Below are positions 25,109 through 35,196 of a DNA stretch of 64,000 nt, in pieces; within the stretch, counting starts at the first letter, position 1; the number at the start of each line of letters is the position of its first letter. This DNA comes from Dasypus novemcinctus. Lineage: Eukaryota > Chordata > Mammalia > Cingulata > Dasypodidae. A model generated the notes under the pieces. It saw only the letters and a list, made by a program, of their open reading frames with translations, was not told the origin of the DNA and made no database searches. The stretch is from the NCBI RefSeq assembly GCF_030445035.2, contig NC_080682.1:27324770-27388769 (forward strand), read 5' to 3'. The position numbers were made by a program, and so were the translations under genes.

Positions 25109-27934
25109 AATAAGTAAATCAAGCTGCCTCAGAGAGCTAGAGACTGGAAGATAGGCTTACAGGAAATCGGGGTGTAGATGAAGGATGTAAGCTGAAATCT
25201 ACATGGGTAAAATCTATGATAAGCTGGAGGTAAGTATGTGTACAAGAAGGGATAAAATATGGGCATAGGGTTACCTTTGGGTGGGGCTTTGCAGTCTTGA
25301 GGGGGGCTAGGGATGGGAGGATGGGTAATATTGCCCAAGAAATTGAGGGGAGGGTGGGGCAACATATGAACATAGGAGATTGTCAGGTGTTGGTTGAGAG
25401 TATAATGCTAAGAAAAACTTTTCAAAATATAATTAGGAAAGTTACCTGTTTAAGATACTTAAAGGGGATAATCTGATGTAGGACAGACTCCTAGGGAATA
25501 TGTGAATGCTCATTTTGCCAGAGTGGGTTATATCATTGGGTAGAGAACCGTATAATGACAGTGAAGGTATACCCACATCCTGGGGAGGACTAACACCATC
25601 AAATAGAGGGAACTGTATCTCTCAAGAGATATGGTCGCTCCCAGGGCATTAGGGCAGTTGAGCAAGTCAAGGCCTCAACATTGTTGCAAGTATCTCTGAA
25701 CATGGCTCCTCAAGAAGTGAAGTTTGACTGTCACTGTGGACCCCAAGGGGAGGGGGAAATAGATATTGAATAGATGGAACCAACGTAACTGTGAGGGCAA
25801 TAGAAGTGTTTCACAAGAGTATGCAAGGATGGATATAAAACATGTAATATTACACCAAAAACATATAGGGGCCGACATACTAATAATGTAAATCATAATG
25901 TAAAACATAGGATAACTAAAAATTTAGAAAATTGTATAGCCTAAAGTATAAACCACAATGTAAACACCAATGTTACCTTGTTTGAAAGCTTTTGTCTCAA
26001 TATCTTTACATCAGGTTCAGTAAATATTGTATGAATATGTAAAAAGATTATTGCTGTTGAAGGGGAAAGGTTTTATATGGGATATGTGGAAGTACTGTAT
26101 ATTGTATATATGAATTACTGTGATCTATAGCTCTTGTGGAGAGAAACTTAATAATTAGGAAAAAAGAAAAGAAAAAGATAGGATGTAGAATTTTCCAAAT
26201 CAATATGTATTCTATATCTAACCTTTAAACTCATCACTATATTCCATTTTATTATTAAGGGAACCTGGCATTATATTGGGCTTTCACTTTTCAGGAAGTT
26301 TTGGATCACAGAGTGCTTCAACAATGGCAGTGGAGGAATACTGGTATGGGATGTTATTGACAGGGGACATATGGTTGACAGGGAGCTATACAGGGCATGA
26401 GTCCAGGGTGCATGGAAATGTTTAGATATATTCATAGCAGAAACAATTAAAAACTACAGCTGGGGAGTGCTGCGTTGCTGGCCAGGGGGGCTCTGGTGTG
26501 GTCCCTAGGGGAGCAGCAGCAGTCCCCCGGATGCAATGGCAAGGACCAGGAAGGAATGAGGACCCCAACAGTGAGCCCCTGACACTAATGACTATGATTG
26601 TGAGCCTATACACCTGTAATAAGAACAAGGTCTAGAGCAGCACTGTGCCTAAGAGTTCCCTCCTGAGAGCCTCTGTGTTACTCAAATGTGGCTAGTCTCG
26701 AAGCCAAACTCAGCATGTAAATGCTCTGCCTTCCCCCCAGCATGGGACATGACACCCTGGGATGAGCCTCCCTGGTGCTGAGGGATCGCTGCCAAGTACC
26801 AGCTGATGACATAACTAGAAAATGACCTTGAATTAAAGGTTCAACATGGACCAGCAAAATATCCCTGTCTACATATAATAACAGGAGTTAAGAATGCTTC
26901 TTGACCTAAATTAAGGGTGAAATGGAAAGGACAAATGAGTTTATATGGCTATGAGTCTCTAAAAAAGAGTCTGGAGGTTGTCAGAAGGATTGCCCTTATG
27001 CACACCTGAGCAGAGTCTCAGAGACAGATAAAGTAGATACAACCCCAGGTATTGGTTCTTCTGAGGGCTAAAGAGACCCACAGGTTTTATGGTCATGGCA
27101 AATGGAGTTCACTGCCATGTCAGTTGGCCCTTCTTTGGAGTTGGGGTTTCTGCATGATGGAGCTGGACTCAGATGTAATCTCTTTTCACAAAAGTTACTT
27201 TACTGGAATTGTAATTGGTGCTGGGGTTTAAGATATATCTAGGGGATCTGAATCTCTGGACTGACAGTATGATAGCCAGTCCCTGAGCCTCAACAGACTT
27301 CAGCTCCTACACTCTGGTTTATTGTACTTAATCCCACATAGCTAACATGGAGTTGAAGAATGTCAACCACCACACCATGGAGCCAAATGTGCCTACAACT
27401 GAAAGCAGGAGGATTGCATCCAGCATCCATGTGGAATCAAAGCCCCCTCTTGACACAGATATGGTTGGACACAACCAATCCAAGGTCCACAGAATGGAGG
27501 AATAGAGTAAGGATTAGAGTGAACTTACTGATATTCTATTCATGAACTATTGTGGTTAATAATTGAGAAAAGGTGGCATTGGTGTGGAAAAAGAGGCCAT
27601 GGTGGCTGCTGGGTGTGGGGAATGAGAGGAGGAGATGAGATGTGGGGGCATTTTTGGGACTTGGAATTTTTCTGGATGGTGTTTCAGGGACAATTACCGG
27701 ACATTTTAGATCCTCCCATGGCCCACTGGATGGAACGTGGGAGAATATGGGCTATGATGTGGACCATTGACCATGAGGTGCAGCGATGCCTGGAGATGTG
27801 CTCACTGGGTGCAATGGATGTGTCATGATGATGGGGGAGAGTGTTTCTGTGGGGGGAGTGGAAGGGTGGGGGCGGTGGGGGTGAATGGGGACCTCATATT
27901 TTTTGAATGTAATATTTTTTAAAAATGAATTTTA
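25109..27934 (+). other. 2.8-kb 3' UTR of L1 copy d
   Basis: Non-coding tail of the full-length L1, far longer than the roughly 0.2-kb 3' UTR of human L1. It contains blocks seen in other copies in this window: 25860-26000 ('AAACCACAATGTAAAC'), 26630-26790 ('GAGTTCCCTCCTGAGAGCCTC', 'GGGACATGACACCCTGGGATGAGCC') and 27040-27800. It ends in a G-rich tract (27829-27885), a T-rich run and a short A-rich tail. No credible ORF. Confidence 0.85.
27829..27890 (+). other. G-rich tract at the L1 3' end (possible G-quadruplex)
   Basis: The last bases before the L1 tail carry several G runs: GGGGGAG, GTGGGGGGAG, GGGTGGGGGCGG, TGGGGGTG and ATGGGG. That meets the four-runs-of-three pattern for an intramolecular G-quadruplex on the sense strand. 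The same position in the truncated relative at 63866-63900 is even richer in G. L1 elements of several mammals carry G-rich 3' UTR tracts. Folding is inferred, not shown. Confidence 0.6.
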
Positions 27935-27949
27935 AAAAAAGAGCTGTAA

Positions 27950-29046
27950 GTGCATGACATACTTTTTAAAAGTACAAAACTACAGCTCTAAAAGCATTGC
28001 AAGTTGAGATTTTAACTTTGCTTAAGTACCGAGAAAATAATTATATCAAAGTTTAAAAGTAAAATAAATGACCAAAGGTAATATCAATGAGTAGAAAACA
28101 AAAGCTCCACAATAGAAACAGAGGACAAACATTTTTATATATGTGCACATAAATAAGGTTAGCCTGTAAGTCCATAAACAAAACTGTCCAAAATTATTGA
28201 CACATCCATTTCTTAATAATTTCAAATACTTTCCAAATATTCTTCAATGTTCATATGTACTTTTTTTGATAATTTTGTTTCTTCACAATATTTTACTTTG
28301 CTCTTAGACAAAATATTGAACTTCTCATTTTCATTTTTTAGCTCTTTATTTATGATTAAGATCAGTCAAAAATATTTATAAAACTCCAGTGAACATTTCC
28401 ATATCAAAAGTCATTGTGTAGTCAAAATTTTGCAATAATGCAAGCATTCTGATGATCCTGTTCAAAATTTATGAGAAATGCATTATATTTTTTCCATTCC
28501 TAATATGACTTCATCTTCAAAATAACGCTACGAGTTTAGAATTATTTTTCTTATTCAGTTGAGGAAACTAGATTTAATCTTCGGAGAATTACTAACCATA
28601 GATACAGCTAAAAATCTTGCATATGTAGAATCTAAACCATGGATTTTCTAGAACAAAAGCATTCTCTTTTACCATGCTATATGTCATCTCTGTAGAATAA
28701 ACATGATGATTTCTGAAAGAGCTCTCCATAATAAAATTCTCAGAATTTGGAATATGCATTCAGATTTCTTTGATACAATTGCAAGAAATAGAGGGAAAAA
28801 AACACCTTTTTTTTTGCATATTACTTGTCCTTCAAGTCATGCATATGTAGATCATGGAAATAACACATACTTCAGGGCTACAAATTACTACATATTCTTG
28901 GAAATGGTCTAGATCATGTGTGGCCTAAAGGAGGACTGCTCAACATAAATGCAAACTAGTTAAAGGACGCTACTCTCTTTTGAGAGAGGAAATAAACACC
29001 CAATAAGAAAGAAAGGAAAGATGCACTTAAATGTTCAGTATCACTG
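27950..29046. other. Non-coding flank of the OR pseudogene (copy A)
   Basis: AT-rich sequence with no gene. From about 28180 it aligns with copy B 50170-51035; for example GCAAGCATTCTGATGATC at 28440 pairs with GTAAGCATTCTGATGATC near 50426. In minus-strand terms it is downstream of the OR, so it would have carried the 3' UTR. The small frame at 28703-28912 has no support. Confidence 0.6.
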
Positions 29047-29981
29047 TCATTTCAAGTGTTTGGAGCCCTCTCTCTTCTCTATGACTCGAATGAGAGCATT
29101 TTTCACCTCTTTGTTCCTAAAACTATAAAAGAATGGATTCGGCATGGGGATCACCATAGTATAAAACACAGAGGCCACTTGATCATTTCCCAGGGAGTAA
29201 GAATTCTTGGGTTTTAAATAGGTAAAAATTGTAGTGCCATGAAAGATGGTGACACTGAAGAGGTGGGAAGCTTTGTGCTTTCCTGAGGTGGAACTAGTTT
29301 TCAGGATAGTAGAGAGAATTGTCCCATAAGACACAGATATTTTGGTAAATACACAGTTACATTTAAACTAGCAAGAATGAATATTATGATTTCATTGTTA
29401 TGAGTGTAAGTGCAAGAAAGGGCTAAAATCTGTGTTAAGTCACAGAAAAAGTGACAGATTACATTGGAGTTGCAGAAATGCAGACTGTTCATGCAAAGAA
29501 GTTTGACTAATGATTCAGTGAACCCAATCATGTAGGACACAGTGATGAGGGAACAGCAGAGTCTCATGGACATAACAACTGGATAGTGAAGTGGATTGCA
29601 GATGGCTGCATAGCAGTCATAGGCCATTGAAGAAGGGAGTAAAAATTCAGTCGCAGCAAAGAAGATAAAAAAAAAAGACATCTGAGTGAAGCAGCCTATG
29701 AATGAGATATACGTGGTGGAAGTCAGTAAATTCTATAAGGTTTTACGTGTAATGACAGTTGAGTAACTTAGGCCAAGGAATGACAGATTACTCAGGAAAA
29801 AATACTTGGGGATATGAAGCTGGAAATCCAGGCAAATTATCAGTATCGTCTCTGCATTGCCCAGAAGAGTAGTCAAATATATCAGGAGAAATATTATAAA
29901 AAGAACCTGCTGGATCTTTTCAGAGTCTGTCAATCTCATAAGGATGAATTCAGGTGCATTTGTGTTATTCCTACTTCCCAT
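29047..29981 (-). pseudogene. Class II olfactory receptor pseudogene
   Basis: A decayed minus-strand OR, paralogous to the intact gene at 51036-51983. It has an ATG at 29979-29981 ([15 protein letters not shown]) and a TGA at 29047-29049. Lesions seen against the paralogue: a GAG-to-TAG stop after the 'ITRKTL' segment (about 29736); an in-frame 3-base gain in a T10 run (about 29672); Arg to Cys in the DRY motif ([10 protein letters not shown]); a one-base deletion at the start of TM5 (about 29340) shifting the frame; a 15-base in-frame deletion removing FSTCA from the TM6 KAFSTCASH motif; PMY changed to PKY; and NPLIYSLRN changed to NPFFYSFRN. It cannot encode a receptor. Confidence 0.95.
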
Positions 29982-31504
29982 AGCATTCAACTGTTTTAAA
30001 AGGTAAATTAAAGGTGACACCTAACAGGAATGACTTCCAAACCATTCTTTTTAATATAAGAATGGTCTGCCCTTGTTTAAAATATCAGTTTAGTGATTCT
30101 AGAAACTAATAATAAAAAGTAGATTGCAAAATATGAAAAAAAAATCTTAGTTTGACAACTATAAATTAGGTAAAAACCAATATTGGGATATTGTATAATA
30201 GAAACTCATACATATGGCAAAATTAGAATGAAATTACATTAATACTTCCTTTAATTAACTAATTTATCCAGATGAATACATTATTCCATAGGTATTACTA
30301 TTGTATACTTTTTTAATGAGAAAAAAGGCACAGACCTTATCCAGAGTCATGGCCATTAAATATCATTAAACCTGTGACTTTTCTGAGATTGGCTGAGTGC
30401 AGAAACCATATTCAAACACTGTATTCTTACTTATATTTAATTTCAGACAAAAAATGCTAGTTATGAAATAAATAATAGTAGAAGGTTTTAATGCATTATT
30501 TACAGTTTTTTATCCAATATTATTTAATACAAATCAGAAATTAAAACATTATAAATATCAATATTATATAGCACACATTACTAATAATTTTAGATATATT
30601 CTTTTAACATTTTATTTAATCCAATTTCTTGTAAAACAGATATTTTCAATATATGTACATGACTTGATAGCTCTGAGTCCATGAATTTTATATTTCCTTT
30701 TCTATATGTATATGCATATTTTTCTAACAATATTCCCATTTATGGAGATAAATTAAAACACTTTAACTTTGAGATTAATAGTTACCATTATGCAAAGTAG
30801 TTGGAAAACTTCTTCCAATATTATCTCTTCAGAGACTTCTCAACCTCAAGTTTTTCTCCCAAATAAAAGATGTGAACAATTTAAGGATCCTGAAATTGCT
30901 GCAAAATAAAATTTGTTTTGAGATAATGTATGATTAATTTTTTGCATGCATTTTTATTTTTTTGAGGTAAAATCAATAACCTAAAAATTTCATTCAGATC
31001 CTGGTCAAATAAAATGTTCACCTGAAAATTATGTCTTAGCAGTATACCAGGGAACTATTGCGAAAACAAGCATAGCAGAAAAGTCCTTGCCTTTCACTCT
31101 AGTAATGCTATGGCTCTTCCTATATTGAAGATAGCTGAGAATGCAACATTTAGTTATCTCGGGGAACAATTTCCAAGGAAAATTTCTTGGCATGATGCCA
31201 AGGATAAAAGATCAAGGACTAATGCATCCATGTTAGGTTTGTAACAGAAAACTACCTTCCCCTTAGAAGCCACATAATTTTGAGCACCATTTTGGTATTC
31301 TTTTGTTATGCTCTAATTTATGAGTGAGCAAACAAGCATGTATTTCTGGAGAAATATTTAAATAATCTTTGGCTCAAAGGCCACCACCATGGATGTAATA
31401 GCACATTTTCACAATGAAATATTTTTGTGTTTAAAAGTCTGATGCTATCACTGAACTGAACATTGTTCATTATCCACAATTGTTATACATCAAAATTCAA
31501 AGAA
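29982..31504. other. Upstream flank of the OR pseudogene (copy A)
   Basis: AT-rich sequence aligning along its length with copy B 51984-53840, for example 'TTCCTTTAATTAACTAATTTAT' near 30245 with 52285, and 'ATGATGCCAAGGATAAAAG' near 31192 with 53281. In minus-strand orientation it is the 5' side of the OR, where a leader exon and promoter would lie, but I cannot place either. No ORF of note. Confidence 0.6.
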
Positions 31505-31591
31505 TATTGCATGTGCAGTTCTGCAGTAGACCACCTTCTTCACATGTGTGTGGTTCCTGGTTCAAACCCCAGTAACTCCTAGAAAAAAAAT
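31505..31591 (+). mobile_element. Short tRNA-derived SINE with target-site duplication
   Basis: An 87-bp insertion with a tRNA-like B-box region (TGGTTCAAACCCCAGTAACTCC) and an A8 tail. It is flanked by a perfect 9-bp duplication, TTCAAAGAA at 31496-31504 and 31592-31600. The paralogous site in copy B (near 53845) has no insert, so the SINE is younger than the duplication. Related short elements lie at 44470-44541 and 45031-45110. Confidence 0.75.
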
Positions 31592-31759
31592 TTCAAAGAA
31601 GAATATGAAAATCATTCATAAATGTTATTCTTTAGATGTATTTTCTTTGAAATATTTTCCTTTGTGTATATATTTAAATGTTATGTGTTTATATGATTTT
31701 GTCAAACTGAATGTTCAGTATTATCCTGATTTTATTATCAAATATTTATAATACACCTT

Positions 31760-31826
31760 TTTAGGGGACTCTTGTGAGTTTTCTGGGCTCTTTTGCCCAG
31801 TATAGAGAATTGAAATTCAATTTCCA
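31760..31826 (-). mobile_element. ERV-A 3' LTR remnant (U5 end only)
   Basis: About 67 bases match the inner end of the ERV-A LTR at 35197-35260, for example 'GCCCAGTATAGAGAATTGAAAT' here and 'GCCCAGTGCAGAGAATTGAAAT' there. The match stops near 31826, where gag nucleocapsid-like sequence begins, so U3, R, env and pol were lost between gag and this U5 piece. Confidence 0.65.
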
Positions 31827-31829
31827 GTG

Positions 31830-32564
31830 TCCCTCCAACTGACATTGCCTTCTTGGGGCCCCTGATGTCCTTAACCTTCACTGATAATCTCCAGTGCCCT
31901 TTTCTGACCTCAAGGTTTGTAAGTTCCCAATGGTTCTGCTGAGACCATCTCCTATAGGTGGTCTTAGGCCTCATGTTTTTTCCTTTTGTTTCTCATGGAC
32001 AGATTCTTGGTTATGAAAGATCTTAAAAGCAATTTCCACCAGTTTTGACATAGGCTTGCCCAATCCTCCCTCCAACTTTCGAAGTTTTCGCCTTATATCT
32101 GGAGCACTCTGGTTAATGAAGGACATACTGATAGTATGTCCCTGTCACTTTTCATTTGGATTGCAATTTGGGTTGGCTCTGGAAATTGCCTGATCTCCCA
32201 GGACATGCACTAGATTGTTTGGGTTATTATTGCTCAGTGACCACAGGCTTTTTCTAAAACTACCTATCTCTCTTCTGAGGTCAACATTACATTCAATAAA
32301 GACTGCATGACCACCCAGTTAAGATTATGGGTGGCAAATATGGAATTAAACAATCTCTCCATTTTCTTAGGATCTCCTCAATAACTTGGGACTCAATCTT
32401 TCCAACTGAATAAATCTTAAGTCAAGAATAAGGTATGCCATACAAGTAGCCTCATGGTTCACTTTAATCATTAACACCAGATGACACCTGACTTAATGGA
32501 AATTGTCGAGCTAACAAAGGTATTCCTTGATAAAACTGTGCACCATTTTGGGTATGTAGAGCTA
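31830..32564 (-). pseudogene. ERV gag remnant (capsid C-terminus and nucleocapsid)
   Basis: Read on the minus strand, positions about 32075-32120 encode the short string INQSAPDIRRKL, typical of the capsid C-terminal domain of gammaretrovirus-like Gag. Lys-rich sequence follows toward lower coordinates, then a degraded zinc-knuckle-like 'GHWKL' region near 31840. In exogenous relatives Gag builds the virion core. This copy is broken by stops and frame changes, and its 5' part is replaced by inserted LTRs. It makes no protein. Confidence 0.65.
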
Positions 32565-33083
32565 TGTATTAGTCAGTCAAAGGGGTGTGGATGCAAAATA
32601 CCAGAAATTGGTTGGTTTTTATAAAGGGTATTCATTTGGAGTAAGAGCTTACAGATACCAGGCCATAAAGCATAAGTTACTTCTCTCACCAAAGTCTATG
32701 GGGAGCAAGATGACTGCCAACATCTGTGAGTGTTCAGGCTTCCTGGGTTCCTATATTCCTGGGGCTTGCTTTTCTCTGGGTTCAAGTTTCCTTCCTTGAA
32801 CTGGCTTCTCTTTCCTCCATGTGCTGACTTCCCGGGGCTCCAGCTTAAGTCTTCAGCCTCAAATTCCAACATCAAAACTCCAACATCAGAAAACTTACAG
32901 CTCTGTCCTTTGCCATGCCTTTTATCTGTGAATCGCCACCCACCAAGGGGCTGGACTCAATGCCCTAATGTCATGGCCCAATTAAAGCCCTAATCATAAC
33001 TCAATCAAAAGAAGGTATAGATCAGATTACATACATAATCCAATATATATTTTTGGAATTCATAACCATATCAAATTGCTACA
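32565..33083 (-). mobile_element. LTR-type element 1 (ERVL/MaLR-like), minus strand
   Basis: A 519-bp block that reads TG...CA on the minus strand (TGTAGCAATTTGATATGG to the complement of TGTATTAGTCAG). It is closely related to the block at 33417-34056: both share the 'ATAAAGGGTATT(C/T)ATTTGG' start and the 'TTTTTGGAATTCATAA' end in plus-strand order. I classify it as a solo LTR from its TG/CA ends, its length and its resemblance to ERVL/MaLR LTRs. The family is not certain. Confidence 0.5.
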
Positions 33084-34253
33084 GGGTATAATAGTTTTAA
33101 TTTTAAATTATTTATTAATTCCAAAAAAAGGATTATGCTTGTAAATTGTTCTGTTCTTTTGAGTGTGATATCCTTTGATTGCATTAGATTCAGCTGAGAT
33201 GTTTTTGATTAAATTATGTTAAGATTAGGGCTTTGACTCTCCTCCCCTTGGGGAGGCTATATAAAAGGACACTCACTCAAGAAGACACACAGAAGAAGAT
33301 ACACAAGAAAAGTGAAAGAGCTCCATAGATGCAAAGGGAGAAAACTTTGATCCTGTGACTCTTAGAAGATTGACAAGCCCTATGCCACCCTGTAACATAC
33401 AGAGAGTGTATTAGTCAGCCAAAAGGGTGCTGATGCAAAGTACTTGAAATCTGTTGGCTTTTATAAAGGATACTTATTTGGTGGTAAAAGCTTACAGGTA
33501 CAAAGACCTAAAGAGTCTGAATCAAGGTTACTTCCTTATCAAACTCAGTTGCCACATGTTGAAGCAAGATGGCGGTCGATATCTGTGACTATTCTGGCTT
33601 CCTCCTCCCTCTTAAGTCTCCAAGGGGCCATCTTCTTCCAATCTCAACAGTAGGCTGGCATAGGTCTTGTATATCTTCCCAGGGTTCATTTCTTTGTGGG
33701 CTCAGCTGCTGTGGTCTCTTCACAGGGTTAGCTGCAAACAATCAGGAAAGGGCTCATGTATCCCCAGGGCCACAGGATTAAGGTCCTCTTCCATATCTCT
33801 TTTCTCTCTCTTTTCTCATGTATCTATTTCTTCTGTCTTCTTTTTTGGGTATCTATATATACAGTCCACCAAGGGGGTAGGGACTCAAACTTGCATGTCC
33901 TAATGTGGTTAAATCAAGGCCCTAATATTGATTTAATCAACATACAACATTCTAATGTAAATCAATCAAAGGGTATCATGCACAGAGGAACAGACCAGTT
34001 TACAAATATAATAAATATCTCTTTTTGGAATTCATAAATAATATCAAAATGCCACAGAGAGGAAGGCTGATTCCTTGCAGAGACCGGCAACAATCTTGAG
34101 TCAACATGTGGCAACTGACTTGGTGATAAAGTACCTCTTATGGTGCTTTGCGTTGGACTCTCTAGGGCCTTGTAGCGCTAAGCTTTTGTCCCTTCATAAA
34201 AGCCAACAGATTTCCCATACTTTGCATCAGCACTCCTTTGGCTGACTGACACA
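33084..34253 (+). mobile_element. LTR-type element (plus strand) split by a nested LTR
   Basis: The left part, 33084-33416, has LTR-like regulatory architecture, with GATTAAATTATGTTAAGATTAGGGC and a TATATAAAAG box near 33260. The right part, 34062-34253, ends in 'AAAAGCCAACAGATTTCCCATACTTTGCATCAGC' and GACTGACACA (shown in pieces). The two parts are separated by element 2, which carries a 5-bp duplication. The right end is the reverse complement of the left ends of elements 1 and 2, so all three belong to one LTR family in opposite orientations. Confidence 0.5.
33417..34056 (-). mobile_element. LTR-type element 2, nested, with 5-bp target-site duplication
   Basis: A 640-bp block with TGTATTAGTCAGCC at its plus-strand left end and ATGCCACA at its right end. 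It is flanked by GAGAG at 33412-33416 and 34057-34061. A 5-bp duplication and TG/CA termini fit an LTR insertion. It lies inside the plus-strand LTR and is therefore younger than it. Small frames such as 33569-33781 are incidental. Confidence 0.6.
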
Positions 34254-35196
34254 GGGAGACAGACCATTTCAGGGGGCATTAAGGGCAATTAGCATTCAAC
34301 TCCTGCCTTGCCAACCTTGGCTCCATGTTATAAGGAGGAGGGAGAGCAAGGGAAATAGGAAGGGATCCCACAATTAATTGGAGATACTGGAGTCAGGGAC
34401 GGATCTCCTTCTTTCAACTTGAACCTGGCTCTAGATTAGCTAATATCTAATAGATTAGCTAATATCACTCCATGCTCAAAAATTCATGCTGTAATTAGGC
34501 TTATTGGCTAATGCCGTAAAGTATTGTGTATAAGGTATTTCATTCCATTTACCAACCTTCCTGTAACACAGCTCTAGCTGCAAAAGTTATATTCCAGAGA
34601 GCCTAGTGAAGGCCATTCCTGGCATCTTCCAATCGGTACTGTGACCATGCAGTTTTACACAAAAATATCATTCTCTTTTTAGTCATTTGTTTATTACCAA
34701 ACTGTTCTAAGTGTTTCAGAATGCAACCCAAAGGACAACATTTTGCTTTCCTTTCAAGTTCTGTTCATTACCCATGTTAGTAAACTTAGAGTGTTTGCAC
34801 TTTACTATTTTAAGCAATTTTAACTTAGTACCTCAAGCTAAGTGAAATCTTTTCTACCAGGGTTTGCTACCTTTGCACTGACAGACAGTGCCCCAAAAGT
34901 TCAGAAACCAAGTAACCATGGGTAACTGAGTAGCTTACATCTTCAACAGGAGACTTAAACCCACATCCACAAATTCTAAACAGTCAAACTTTGAAGTTAC
35001 CCACCAGAGTTGAGGAGGAAGTTATGCTGTTTCTCTTGATCTGCAGCTGACTGGTCCAATGGCACTTAGGAATCAAGGGTCTAAGTTCTGGCTCTCTGAG
35101 GCAAGAGTCTCTCGCACCACTTTCTTTAGGGAATTGATGAGTCCACCAGGCAGAGGTCTCCTCAGGGACCACAGGGTCCTGCCATGGTTGCCAAAT
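34254..35196 (-). other. ERV-A leader and primer-binding-site region
   Basis: Non-coding interior next to the 5' LTR. On the minus strand the LTR ends ...CCCCTACA, then AT, then a TGGCAACCATGGCAGGA stretch (about 35176-35193) where a tRNA primer-binding site is expected. Positions 34640-34800 match ERV-B 59570-59700 ('GTTTTACACAAAAATATCATT' with 'GTTTTGCACAAAAATGTCATT'). I cannot assign the tRNA. Confidence 0.5.

Larger units (their letters stand above)
18420..27934 (+). mobile_element. L1 LINE copy d, full-length 9.5-kb insertion with target-site duplication
   Basis: The most complete L1 in the window. It is flanked by a 15-bp target-site duplication, AAAAAAGAGCTATAG at 18405-18419 and AAAAAAGAGCTGTAA at 27935-27949, on an A-rich L1 endonuclease-type site. 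It starts with a G-rich leader containing CAAGATGGTG (18433), as expected for a YY1-type site at an L1 5' end. Parts: 5' UTR 18420-20250 with monomer-like repeats and a pyrimidine tract (19290-19600), ORF1 20251-21299, ORF2 21287-25108, 3' UTR 25109-27934. Copy B lacks it at the paralogous position, so it inserted after the segmental duplication. Both ORFs are broken. Confidence 0.93.

Noticed and set aside
31760..32564. A domesticated retroviral gag gene
   Set aside because: The capsid-like string is short and followed by stops and frame changes, and the 5' part is replaced by inserted LTRs. There is no sign of selection to keep a frame.
33417..34253. DNA transposon with ~60-bp terminal inverted repeats
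   Set aside because: The inverted similarity comes from two LTR-type elements of one family in opposite orientation; TG/CA ends and a 5-bp duplication fit LTR insertion better.
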